Source: CAWELS01 sp964468205
GTDB taxonomy: Bacteria > Acidobacteriota > Terriglobia > Bryobacterales > Bryobacteraceae
Assembly (NCBI GenBank): GCA_964468205.1
Contig: CAYXVG010000092.1
Coordinates: 1 to 17,803 of the forward strand
Direction of reading: 5' to 3'
DNA length: 17,803 bases
The notes beneath the pieces were generated by a model. It saw only the letters and a list, made by a program, of their open reading frames with translations, was not told the origin of the DNA and ran no database searches. The position numbers and the translations under genes were made by a program. This document shows positions 8,098 to 15,477 of the stretch, piece after piece; position 1 is the stretch's first letter; each line of letters opens with the position of its first letter.

Positions 8098-8448
8098 TCA
8101 GCAGGTAAGATGCAGAATCGCGTTTGTGTCCGGCGGTTTCGACTTCAGCGTCTTCACCGCTTCGGCCGTCTTGACGACAACCAACTTCACGTGACGCCGT
8201 TTCGCCTCTTCCTTCACTTCATCCGTTATGGGAAGCTGACCCATTGCTCCGGTTCCAATCACCAGTTGCTGGCACTCCCAAGGGATCTCCTCACCCTCCG
8301 ACAACGGCACGTGGCCGAACACGTCGCGGAGCCCCTTGGACGCCTTCTTCTCGCGCTTGCGGACTTTCCCTCCATCAATGACAACATCCGTGTGATAGGT
8401 AACTCCATCAATGGTCAGCGAACCAAACTGATAGGTTCCGATTCTCAT
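8098..8448 (-). CDS. Mth938/DUF498-type domain protein
   Basis: A 116-residue soluble protein of the Mth938-like (AAMDC, DUF498) family, whose molecular role is unclear. Recognition rests on FGSLTIDGVTYHTDVVI near residues 8-24, HVPLSEGEEIPW near 46-57, LVIGTGAMGQLPI near 62-74, and the C-terminal NAILHLTC ending. All are conserved positions in this family. AGGAGG at 8454-8459 lies five bases before the ATG at 8448; the in-frame GTG six bases earlier overlaps that site and is unlikely. It lies upstream of the permease relic on the same strand with a 73-bp gap. No functional partner is visible nearby. Confidence 0.83.
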   Translation of the reverse strand: MRIGTYQFGSLTIDGVTYHTDVVIDGGKVRKREKKASKGLRDVFGHVPLSEGEEIPWECQQLVIGTGAMGQLPITDEVKEEAKRRHVKLVVVKTAEAVKTLKSKPPDTNAILHLTC

Positions 8449-8561
8449 TGCCACCTCCTGACGTATTATATGCGCAACAAGGACAATCAGATCCTAAAAG
8501 TTTGGAATTTTTGAGGCCGGGAGGCCGGCGGCCGGCCGATGGAGACGTATTCCGGCCGGGA

Positions 8562-8858
8562 TTAGGCTGACGGAGACCTCAACAAGGCCATGATATCCTC
8601 GCCGAGCTGGGCGGCCGGGATGGACTCATCGACAAGCATGATCGGGATGCTATCTTTCACGCCGTAGAGGCGCTTTCCGTCGACTGTGGCCAGCATTTCC
8701 TCGAGGGGTTCTTTCACCGTGTCGCCGTTTTCGTACTGAACCTGGCCGGCGGCTATCTGCTCGTTGATCTTTGTGATAACAGCGTTATCGACCGGCCGAA
8801 GCCGCTCCATCGACATCGGGCAGCAAAGGATTTCAAGCAGATCTTCCTTGACGGGCAT
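8562..8858 (-). CDS. Trm112-like (UPF0434-type) protein lacking zinc cysteines
   Basis: A 98-residue protein related to the Trm112 family of small zinc-ribbon-type methyltransferase partners. The opening LLEILCCPMSMERLRPVD corresponds to the usual LLEILxCPxCxxxL, and RLYGVKDSIPIMLVDESIP to the usual AYPIRDGIPVML block. The second Cys of the first CPxC pair is replaced by Ser and the second knuckle has no Cys, so zinc binding is unlikely. An insert of about 30 residues between the blocks (INEQIAAGQVQYENGDTVKEPLEE) matches a subgroup I recall from other bacteria. AGGAGA lies about ten bases upstream of the ATG. It is divergent from the MFS transporter. The partner enzyme cannot be deduced. Confidence 0.75.
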   Translation of the reverse strand: MPVKEDLLEILCCPMSMERLRPVDNAVITKINEQIAAGQVQYENGDTVKEPLEEMLATVDGKRLYGVKDSIPIMLVDESIPAAQLGEDIMALLRSPSA

Positions 8859-8919
8859 GCGTTCTTGGTCTCCTGTTCTTCAAAGCATACCGCACGTGAG
8901 CCGGACTGGGGTCCCGCGC

Positions 8920-8925
8920 TATAAT
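8920..8925 (+). promoter_or_regulatory. Candidate -10 hexamer for the MFS transporter
   Basis: TATAAT in the 108-bp divergent gap, 41 bp upstream of the GTG at 8967, which would give a leader of about 35 bases. The matching -35 region (around 8897-8902) is poor, so the call rests on the -10. Confidence 0.4.
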
Positions 8926-8966
8926 CTCTAGACCGTCTGGGTAACACACGGAAGGGGAACAAATCG

Positions 8967-10301
8967 GTGAGGGAACAGCAACGAAGTCCTCGTCTCACGA
9001 CCACGCAGTGGCTGATCTGTTTTGTGGCCGCCCTGGGATTCGCGTTCGACATCTACGAATTGCTCATGCTGCCGCTCATCATACGGCCGGCGATGCTGGA
9101 ACTGGCCGGGATGAGTCCCGGAACGCCGGAATTCAATCACTGGGTGGGCCTGCTGTTCTACGTGCCGGCCATCTGTGGAGGAGTGTTTGGGTTGCTGGGC
9201 GGCTATCTGACCGACCGGCTAGGCCGGAGGCGCGTATTGGTGTGGAGCATCCTACTCTACGCCGGATCGGCGTTCGCCGCCGGGTATTCAACCAGCCTGA
9301 CACAATTGCTGGTACTGCGCTGCACGACCTTTATTGGAGTGAGCGTGGAATTCGTCGCGGCGGTAGCCTGGCTGGCGGAGCTTTTTCCGAATGCGAAGCA
9401 GCGGGAAGCCGTACTCGGCTACACGCAGGCATTCTCCTCGGTCGGCGGCCTGTTGGTGACCGGGGCCTACTTCTTGGCGGTCACCTATGCCGACTCGCTT
9501 CCGGCGGTGAGGGATGGGCATGAGGCGTGGCGCTACACGTTGATGTCCGGATTAATTCCAGCGATCCCGCTAATGGTTATCCGGCCGTTTCTCCCTGAAT
9601 CGCCGGTCTGGCTCAAGAAGAGAGACGAGGGTACGCTGCGGCGCCCCAGTATAGCGGAGATCTTCCGCCCGGAATACCGGCGAACGACCTTGGTCACGGC
9701 CCTGATGGTCGCTTGCAGCTACGGGGCGGCTTTCGGCGCGGTCCAACACGTGCCGCGCATCGTCCCGGGATTGCCCGAGATGGCCGGGATGGCACGCACG
9801 CAGGTGGAGCAGACAGTCAGCAGCGTGCAATTCTTCCAGGAGATGGGCGGCCTTTCGGGCCGCTTCCTCTTCGCTTTCCTGGCCGTGGTGGTCGTGGCCC
9901 GGCGAAAACTGCTGCGCCTATTCCAAGTTCCCGGCCTGGTGCTGCTCCCGCTGGTCTTCGTCTACGCGGCAACAACCGATTTGTGGATGTTGAAGGTGGG
10001 GATACTGTTTGTCGGGCTATTGACCGTGGCGCAATTCAGTTTTTGGGGTAACTACCTCCCACGTGTGTACCCCACGCACCTCCGGGGAACCGGCGAGGGA
10101 TTTGCCGCCAACGTCGGGGGGCGCATGTTCGGCACCTCGGCCGCGTACCTCACCACCCAACTGGCGAACATCACTCCGGGAGCATCGCCGCCCGAGAAGC
10201 TGGCTTACGCCGCCGCGATTGTCGGCACCCTCACGTACCTGGTCGGATTGCTGGCAAGCTTTTGGTTGCCCGAACCGGGGAAAGAAGATCTGCCGGAGTA
10301 G
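8967..10301 (+). CDS. Major facilitator superfamily transporter
   Basis: Inner-membrane secondary transporter of 444 residues, with hydrophobic segments spread along its length as expected for twelve helices. The MFS loop 2-3 signature GGYLTDRLGRRRV sits at residues 78-90. A family-typical PESPVWLKKR follows helix 6, preceding the central cytoplasmic loop, and RGTGEGFAANVGGRMFG lies in the second half. The pattern resembles the metabolite:H+ symporter/sugar porter-like group, but the substrate cannot be assigned. The start is a GTG with AGGGG at 8953-8957, nine bases upstream. It ends six bases from the end of the convergent rhodanese gene, with no visible terminator between, so the two transcripts probably overlap. 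Confidence 0.9.
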   Translation: MREQQRSPRLTTTQWLICFVAALGFAFDIYELLMLPLIIRPAMLELAGMSPGTPEFNHWVGLLFYVPAICGGVFGLLGGYLTDRLGRRRVLVWSILLYAGSAFAAGYSTSLTQLLVLRCTTFIGVSVEFVAAVAWLAELFPNAKQREAVLGYTQAFSSVGGLLVTGAYFLAVTYADSLPAVRDGHEAWRYTLMSGLIPAIPLMVIRPFLPESPVWLKKRDEGTLRRPSIAEIFRPEYRRTTLVTALMVACSYGAAFGAVQHVPRIVPGLPEMAGMARTQVEQTVSSVQFFQEMGGLSGRFLFAFLAVVVVARRKLLRLFQVPGLVLLPLVFVYAATTDLWMLKVGILFVGLLTVAQFSFWGNYLPRVYPTHLRGTGEGFAANVGGRMFGTSAAYLTTQLANITPGASPPEKLAYAAAIVGTLTYLVGLLASFWLPEPGKEDLPE

Positions 10302-10307
10302 AGGGCT

Positions 10308-10718
10308 TTACGGGCCAACCGGCTGAACGAGGGGATAACCCTTAGCGACGTATTCCCTAAGCCCGGCTGAGTAGACCTCGCTATAGCCGTTCTTCTTGAG
10401 GATCGATGCGCCGCGGGCCGCCCTTCCTCCGCGAGCGCAGGCGACAACGACCTTTTTCCCGCGGGGAACCTCCTCAAAACGGGCTTCGAATTCGTTGATT
10501 GGGATGAGGATGGCTCCTTCGATGGTTCCTGTCTGCGCGATCTCGCCGGTTGTCCGGACGTCGACGAAGACAATCTCTGCCGGGTCGGCCGCGAGAGCTT
10601 TGATCTGTTCGGCGTTTAAGGTGTCAACGCTTGGCGCGACAATTGTACTAATTGCCTCTGACGAACAGCTGACAAACGTAAACGCTACTAAAGAAACGAC
10701 TAAGGTGAACACACGCAT
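10308..10718 (-). CDS. Rhodanese-domain lipoprotein
   Basis: Single-domain rhodanese of 136 residues with an export signal. Residues 1-18 (MRVFTLVVSLVAFTFVSC) are a lipoprotein-type signal with a somewhat atypical lipobox FVSC, so Cys18 would be lipidated and the protein anchored in a membrane facing the periplasm. The rhodanese fold follows: VFVDVRTTGEI near 50-60, GTIEGAILIPINEF near 64-77, and the active-site loop CARGGR with Cys94, a persulfide-capable cysteine. Activity would be sulfurtransfer or sulfur binding; the acceptor is unknown. The ATG at 10718 has GGAAG only two bases away; a GTG at 10712 is better spaced and loses just two residues. It is divergent from the sigma-54 regulator and convergent with the MFS gene. 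Confidence 0.87.
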   Translation of the reverse strand: MRVFTLVVSLVAFTFVSCSSEAISTIVAPSVDTLNAEQIKALAADPAEIVFVDVRTTGEIAQTGTIEGAILIPINEFEARFEEVPRGKKVVVACARGGRAARGASILKKNGYSEVYSAGLREYVAKGYPLVQPVGP

Positions 10719-10826
10719 CCCTTCCAGTATAGGACAGGCTAAGGGTGGGAGTACGTATAAAAAGTTTTAAAGAATCTAAATTCCCGGCCGATGGATGGGT
10801 GAGCCGAAGGGGAGAATAAAGAGTGA

Positions 10827-12272
10827 ATGCCTTCGGTTCGGTCCACGAAACTCGTTATGGCGATACGACTACTGATCATCAACTCTGCCGACGGATTCGA
10901 CATCTCCGGGACGCTTGCGGCCTCGCTGCGCGGGGTAGCGCCGGAGACGGTGCGAAGCGTGGCGGAAGCAATCGAGCGGCTCCGGGGGAGCAGCTACGAC
11001 GCCGTGACCGCATTCTTCCCGCTGCTGGACTGGAATGCGGCCGAGTTGCTGGAGGAGATTCAGAGGGTCAATCCGCTGGTTCCAGTGATTATTGTTGATC
11101 CGGAGGCCGGCTTGGGCGAGGCCGTGAAGCTCGCTCGTTTGGGCGCATACCAGGTGCTGCCGGTGGAGGTTTCGCCGTTAGAAGCCGGCAGAATCATCGA
11201 ATCGGCGGCACAGTATCACCGGCAGAGGCGGCAGGCGGTCCTTCCAACGGCCCCTTCGCAGGAGCCGTGGCGGAAGATACTGATTGGCGAGAGTCCCGCA
11301 ATGCGGAATGTGTTGCACGTGGTACGCCTAATCGGAGCGCGGCGAAGCACGGTGCTGATCACCGGTGAGACGGGCACGGGGAAAGAGGTGGTGGCCAGAG
11401 CGATCCACATGGCCAGCCCGCGGTCACACCGTCCGATGGTGGCTGTGAACTGCAGCGCCCTGCCCGAGAACCTACTCGAGGCCGAGTTGTTCGGACATGT
11501 CAAGGGTGCGTTCACAGGCGCGGTGAACAACCGGATCGGCCGGTTCGAGCAGGCGAACGGCAGCACGATCTTCCTCGATGAAATTGGCGACATGCCGCTT
11601 GACTTGCAGGCAAAGCTTCTTCGAGTGCTGCAGGAGCGGGAGTTTCAACGGCTGGGTAGTTCCGAGACGGTGAAGGTGGACGTGCGCGTCATTGCCGCGA
11701 CGAACGCGGACCTGGCTGAACGAATCCGCGAAGGCAAGTTTCGTGAGGACCTCTATTACCGGCTTAACGTGGTCCCACTGCCTCTGCCGCCCTTGCGGGA
11801 GCGGCTGCAGGATATCCCGCTACTGGTGACGCATTTCATTGATAAGGTCTGCCGCCACGAGGACCTTCCAACCCGGGAGACCGGGCCGGAGGCGTTAGAG
11901 CGGCTGGAGCAACACGATTGGCCGGGCAATATTCGCGAATTGGAGAACGCTGTCGAGATGGCGATCGCGTTGAGTGGGGAGCGGAGGATGCTCTATCCGA
12001 GCGATTTCCCCTTGCCGCCGATACACGCGGACCGCCCGTTGCGGCCCCACAGTATGCCGGTGATCGCGGTTCCCGATTGCGGGCTGGATTTCGAGAAGAC
12101 CGTGGGAAGAATCGAGCGGATGATTCTCGAGCAGGCGATGGAGAAGACGGGTGGAAACAAGAAGCAGGCGGCCGAGATGCTGCGGCTGAAGCGAACCACC
12201 TTCGCGGCAAAGCTGAGGAGCTTGGGCGCGGCGGTTACCGAGGGCGCGCTGGCGGCCAATTGCACGAATTGA
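10827..12272 (+). CDS. Sigma-54-dependent enhancer-binding regulator with a degenerate receiver domain
   Basis: NtrC-class transcription activator, 481 residues. Residues about 12-130 have the layout of a response-regulator receiver, but the acidic pair is replaced (INS), the phospho-acceptor position holds Phe63, and the conserved Thr/Ser and Lys are absent; it cannot be a normal phospho-switch. The AAA+ domain (about 150-390) is intact: Walker A GETGTGKE at 180-187, the sigma-54-contacting GAFTGA at 227-232, Walker B IFLDEIGD at 248-255, and WPGNIRELENAV near 365-376. A Fis-type helix-turn-helix ends the protein (GGNKKQAAEMLRLKRTTFAAKL, about 442-463). It converges on the hox operon with an 87-bp gap, which suggests, but does not prove, that it controls the hydrogenase. 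An alternative ATG exists at 10857 (residue 11), with a weaker ribosome site. Confidence 0.93.
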   Translation: MPSVRSTKLVMAIRLLIINSADGFDISGTLAASLRGVAPETVRSVAEAIERLRGSSYDAVTAFFPLLDWNAAELLEEIQRVNPLVPVIIVDPEAGLGEAVKLARLGAYQVLPVEVSPLEAGRIIESAAQYHRQRRQAVLPTAPSQEPWRKILIGESPAMRNVLHVVRLIGARRSTVLITGETGTGKEVVARAIHMASPRSHRPMVAVNCSALPENLLEAELFGHVKGAFTGAVNNRIGRFEQANGSTIFLDEIGDMPLDLQAKLLRVLQEREFQRLGSSETVKVDVRVIAATNADLAERIREGKFREDLYYRLNVVPLPLPPLRERLQDIPLLVTHFIDKVCRHEDLPTRETGPEALERLEQHDWPGNIRELENAVEMAIALSGERRMLYPSDFPLPPIHADRPLRPHSMPVIAVPDCGLDFEKTVGRIERMILEQAMEKTGGNKKQAAEMLRLKRTTFAAKLRSLGAAVTEGALAANCTN

Positions 12273-12298
12273 ACCGGTCTGGTGGCCGGACGCGCCCG

Positions 12299-12325
12299 TG
12301 CCGGCAGGGTCTCACGCGGCCGGCA
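12299..12325. terminator. Possible weak bidirectional terminator hairpin
   Basis: TGCCGGC at 12299-12305 and GCCGGCA at 12319-12325 can form a 7-bp stem around a 13-base loop in the gap between the convergent regulator and hoxW genes. No T-run follows on either strand, so efficient intrinsic termination is doubtful. Confidence 0.25.
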
Positions 12326-12359
12326 GACTTGCTGACGGCATGTGTGAGTAGCTGGCACC

Positions 12360-12791
12360 TCAATTTTCTAGTAACCAATCGCGGATCTGTTTGGCGGCCG
12401 ATTTCGCGGCGGAGTGGGCCTCCGGGCTGAGCACATCGCCATGGCCCAGATCGAAAGCCGGCAAATGGCAGAGCCAGGCTTCGCCGGCGAAGCCGTACAG
12501 CAACCGCGCCAGGGAAAGCACCTCGGCCGCTTCAACGACATGGCCGAGAGCGCTCCGCGGCGGCGCAGCGTGAGGCTCCAGTTTTCTCAGAGAGATTTCG
12601 CTTGCCTCGACGTCAGCGTCGAGAACAAGCACCCGTTTGGCGGCGGCGACATACTCCGCCAGTTCGGGCGTCAATTGCTGGACGTATTTCGCGGTCACGC
12701 CCGCCGGAAGCGGCGCCAGCAATTCGAGGACGCGATGAGCGATGCCGTCGTCACGGCGGAGCGTATTGCCAACTGCGATCAGGATTATCAT
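12360..12791 (-). CDS. hoxW: Hydrogenase maturation endopeptidase (HoxW/HyaD family)
   Basis: Nickel-dependent protease that removes the C-terminal tail of the hydrogenase large subunit after NiFe insertion. The 143-residue protein opens with IAVGNTLRRDDG (residues 5-16), the GNxLxxDDG signature. VLVLDAD near 54-60 supplies the second acidic ligand, and a His near 84 (ALGHVVEAAEVL) is at the expected place for the third. The ATG at 12791 overlaps the hoxH stop codon as ATGA, implying translational coupling. Its substrate is almost certainly HoxH, the adjacent gene, which retains an uncleaved tail. It is the last gene of the operon. Confidence 0.9.
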   Translation of the reverse strand: MIILIAVGNTLRRDDGIAHRVLELLAPLPAGVTAKYVQQLTPELAEYVAAAKRVLVLDADVEASEISLRKLEPHAAPPRSALGHVVEAAEVLSLARLLYGFAGEAWLCHLPAFDLGHGDVLSPEAHSAAKSAAKQIRDWLLEN

Positions 12792-14212
12792 GTACGCGTT
12801 AGACGGTCCAGCAACCGGCCGTCCATGCTCCGCAGTTCGATGTGAAGCGGCATCTGCCCGATCGCATGGGTCGAGCAGGAGAGGCAGGGGTCATAGCACC
12901 GGATCGCTGCTTCCACCCGGTTCAGCATGCCCTCACTCAGCGAGTTTGGGTTGACGAAACGCCGCGCCGTCTGTTCAACGGCCTTGTTCATGGCGAGGTT
13001 GTTCTGGCCAGTGGCGATTAGCAGGTTGGCTTTGCGCACCAAGCCGTTATCGTCGACCTCGTAGTGATGGAACAGAGTGCCACGCGGCGCTTCCGAGCAG
13101 CCGATGCCGACATGATTGTTGACGTCCGCCCGTCCCCGGATGTGCTCATCGAGTATATCGGGATCGGTGAGCAGTTCCTCGATCCGCTCCACTGAGTGGA
13201 GCATCTCAATCAGCCGCGCCAAGTGGTATAGGAACGATTCGTTGCGTACCACCCAGCGGCGCTCGCGGAATTCCCGCAGTTCCCGATCGGCGAGCGGCGT
13301 GCCGGTGGCGTGGACGACGTTGCAGCGGGCGAGGGGGCCCACCCGGTACATGCCGGCCGGGTAGCCCATCGCCTTGTAGTAGGGAAATTTCATGAACGAC
13401 CACTCTTCGCTCGCCTCGGCAATGAAGGTCTCGTAACGCCAGGGCTTGAGGCCGTCGGCGACAATATTGCCTTCGCTATCGACGAAGCGCAGTCGGCCGT
13501 CATAGAAGTCCATGTAACCGTCTTCGTTGATTGTTCCCATGTAGAGCGAGGGGAAGTTGCCGATGTGACGCACCTCGTCGGCGAATTGGTCCAGGATTGA
13601 CTTGAACCTGCCGAGAGCGATTTCCATCGACTTCGAGGCCTCGGGAATCCAGCCGAGCAGTTCATCCCGCTCCTCCGCGTTAAGGGCTTTCAGGACCCCA
13701 CCGGGCACTCCCCAGGAAGGATGGATGCGTTTCCCGCCGAGCACTTCGATGACGCGCTGGCCGAACTGACGCAGGCGGATACCTCGGCGCGCGAAGTCCT
13801 CGTCAACCGCGGCCAGGCCGAAGATGTTGCGGCTGACGGGGTCCGAATCCATGCCGAGCAGGAGGTCGGGCGAGGAGAGGTGGAAGAAGCTAAGGGCATG
13901 GGACTGAAGCACCTGTCCGTAATTCATCAGCCGCCGCTGGTTCTCCGCCGCGGGCGGTATATTCACGCCGAGGATGGCGTCACCGGCCTTGGCGCTGGCA
14001 AGGATGTGGCTCACCGGACAGATGCCGCACACCCGAGCCATGATGCCCGGCATTTCGTAGAAGGGGCGGCCCTCACAGAACTTCTCAAAGCCGCGAAACT
14101 CGACGACATGAAACTGGGCCGACTGAACAGCGCCAGAGTCATCGACATAGATCGAGATCTTGGCGTGGCCTTCGATGCGTGTTACGGGACTGATTTCGAT
14201 GCGGCGGGCCAT
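12788..14212 (-). CDS. hoxH: NAD(H)-linked [NiFe] hydrogenase large subunit HoxH
   Basis: Catalytic subunit carrying the NiFe(CN)2CO centre, which splits or forms H2; cytoplasmic. The 474 residues begin with the conserved SPVTRIEGHAKI. The N-terminal ligand motif RVCGIC has Cys62 and Cys65, and the C-terminal motif DPCLSCSTH has Cys443 and Cys446. After His449 a 25-residue tail beginning AIGQMPLHIEL is predicted to be cut off by HoxW. Motif L2 ending in His and the GQMPLHI tail are typical of HoxH (group 3d) enzymes. It follows hoxY with a 3-bp gap and overlaps hoxW by four bases. It is complete, with no missing ligand. Confidence 0.97.
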   Translation of the reverse strand: MARRIEISPVTRIEGHAKISIYVDDSGAVQSAQFHVVEFRGFEKFCEGRPFYEMPGIMARVCGICPVSHILASAKAGDAILGVNIPPAAENQRRLMNYGQVLQSHALSFFHLSSPDLLLGMDSDPVSRNIFGLAAVDEDFARRGIRLRQFGQRVIEVLGGKRIHPSWGVPGGVLKALNAEERDELLGWIPEASKSMEIALGRFKSILDQFADEVRHIGNFPSLYMGTINEDGYMDFYDGRLRFVDSEGNIVADGLKPWRYETFIAEASEEWSFMKFPYYKAMGYPAGMYRVGPLARCNVVHATGTPLADRELREFRERRWVVRNESFLYHLARLIEMLHSVERIEELLTDPDILDEHIRGRADVNNHVGIGCSEAPRGTLFHHYEVDDNGLVRKANLLIATGQNNLAMNKAVEQTARRFVNPNSLSEGMLNRVEAAIRCYDPCLSCSTHAIGQMPLHIELRSMDGRLLDRLTRT

Positions 14213-14215
14213 GGC

Positions 14216-14773
14216 TTATCCAAACCTCTTTGTCGTTTGTGGCTGTTGTTTGCCGTCGAGCAGATCCCAGAGTAGCTGGCGAATCTGATCCGCCGACGGC
14301 GGGCAACCCTGCAGGAAGTAATCCACCTTGACGACCTCGTGAACCGGCCGCACCTTGTCAAGCAGAGTAGGGACGATGTTGTTACCGGACGGAACGCCGA
14401 CGATGGTTTGCGACGTCTCGCGGTAGGCGCGATCCAGTACCTCCTCCACGCCGAACATGTTTCGCAGGACCGTGACATTGCCGGTGACGGCGCAGTCGCC
14501 GAAGGAGACCAGAATCCTGGTATTTTTCCGGACGTGCTTGATATGTTCCAGGTGCTCGGAGTTGGCGACTGCTCCTTCGACGAGGGTGACGTCCACCTCA
14601 GGAAATTCCTTGTTGTCGACAACCGGCGAGGACACGATTTCGGCGCGTTCCGCCAATTCGAGCAGATGTTCGTCGAGGTCCAGGAAAGACATGTGGCAGC
14701 CGGAGCAACCGCCGAGCCAGACGGTGGCGATGCGCGGTTTGGGCGCGGGGGGCCGTTCGCTTACCGGATCCAT
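14216..14773 (-). CDS. hoxY: NAD(H)-linked [NiFe] hydrogenase small subunit HoxY
   Basis: Electron-transfer subunit that pairs with HoxH, 185 residues. It keeps only the proximal [4Fe-4S] cluster, as HoxY proteins do: Cys23 and Cys26 in GGCSGCHMSF, Cys94 in FGDCAVTGN, Cys157 in LQGCPPS. There is no Tat signal and no second or third cluster domain, so it is cytoplasmic and differs from membrane uptake hydrogenases. Its start overlaps the end of hoxU by 13 bases, and hoxH begins three bases after its stop, so the three genes are tightly coupled. Confidence 0.96.
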   Translation of the reverse strand: MDPVSERPPAPKPRIATVWLGGCSGCHMSFLDLDEHLLELAERAEIVSSPVVDNKEFPEVDVTLVEGAVANSEHLEHIKHVRKNTRILVSFGDCAVTGNVTVLRNMFGVEEVLDRAYRETSQTIVGVPSGNNIVPTLLDKVRPVHEVVKVDYFLQGCPPSADQIRQLLWDLLDGKQQPQTTKRFG

Positions 14774-15477
14774 TCTTTCTTCTCCCTTGCTGTGACGATG
14801 TATTTCAGGAATCGCCGGTCCTTACGCGACTCGGCGACGGATTTGCCTTTTTCAAAGAGAGCGCCGGTGGGGCAGACCTGGATGCACTTGCCGCAGGAGG
14901 TGCAAGTATCGGACTCGCCCCAGGATTGACCGAGGTCCGTGATGACAGTCGAGTTTGTGCCGCGGCCGCGGACATCCCAAGTGTGCGCTCCCTCAACCTC
15001 GTCGCAGACCCGGACGCAGCGGGTACACAGGACGCACCGGTTATGGTCCACCCCAAAACGGTCATGCGAGGTGTCCACACCCAGCTTCGGGAACTGGTAG
15101 CGGAGGTGGATATGATCGATTTCGAGATACTCGGCGAGATCCTGCAGTTCACAGTTGCCGTTTTGGACACAAACGGCGCACTGGTGGTTCCTTTCGGCGA
15201 AAAGGAGTTCCACGATCAGCTTGCGGTGCTGTTTCAGCCGATCCGTATCGGTGTGGACCACCATGCCTTCCTCGACCTTTGTCATGCAGGCCGCCGCGAG
15301 CCTCGCCTGGCCTTCGACCTCCACCAGGCAGAGGCGGCAAGCGCCGACTTCCCCGAGACCGCCCAAGTGGCAGAGCCGCGGAATCCTGATCCCGTTATTC
15401 CAGGCGGCATTGAAGATCGACTCGCCTTCGACGCCGGTAACCATCTTGCCGTTGATCGTCAGAGTTTTGACGTTCAT
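14761..15477 (-). CDS. hoxU: Hydrogenase diaphorase Fe-S subunit HoxU
   Basis: NuoG-N-terminus-like electron relay between HoxF and HoxY, 238 residues. Clusters by motif: plant-type [2Fe-2S] with Cys36, Cys47, Cys50, Cys64; a His-ligated [4Fe-4S] with His98, Cys100, Cys103, Cys109; and two ferredoxin-type [4Fe-4S] sites, Cys148/151/154/158 and Cys192/195/198/202. The frame stays open for 77 codons further upstream (to 15708), but that stretch lies inside hoxF and has no family likeness. The chosen ATG overlaps the hoxF stop as ATGA and gives the standard start MNVKTLTINGK. All ligands are present. Confidence 0.96.
   Translation of the reverse strand: MNVKTLTINGKMVTGVEGESIFNAAWNNGIRIPRLCHLGGLGEVGACRLCLVEVEGQARLAAACMTKVEEGMVVHTDTDRLKQHRKLIVELLFAERNHQCAVCVQNGNCELQDLAEYLEIDHIHLRYQFPKLGVDTSHDRFGVDHNRCVLCTRCVRVCDEVEGAHTWDVRGRGTNSTVITDLGQSWGESDTCTSCGKCIQVCPTGALFEKGKSVAESRKDRRFLKYIVTAREKKEWIR

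Noticed and set aside
8465..8470. TATAAT on the minus strand upstream of the Mth938-type gene
   Set aside because: It would start transcription inside the ribosome site at 8454-8459, and there is no -35 element, so it is probably not the promoter.
12353..12369. TGGCAC followed by a T-rich stretch, resembling a sigma-54 promoter
   Set aside because: The -12 element reads TTTT, not TTGC, and the site points into the 3' end of hoxW on the wrong strand for the operon.
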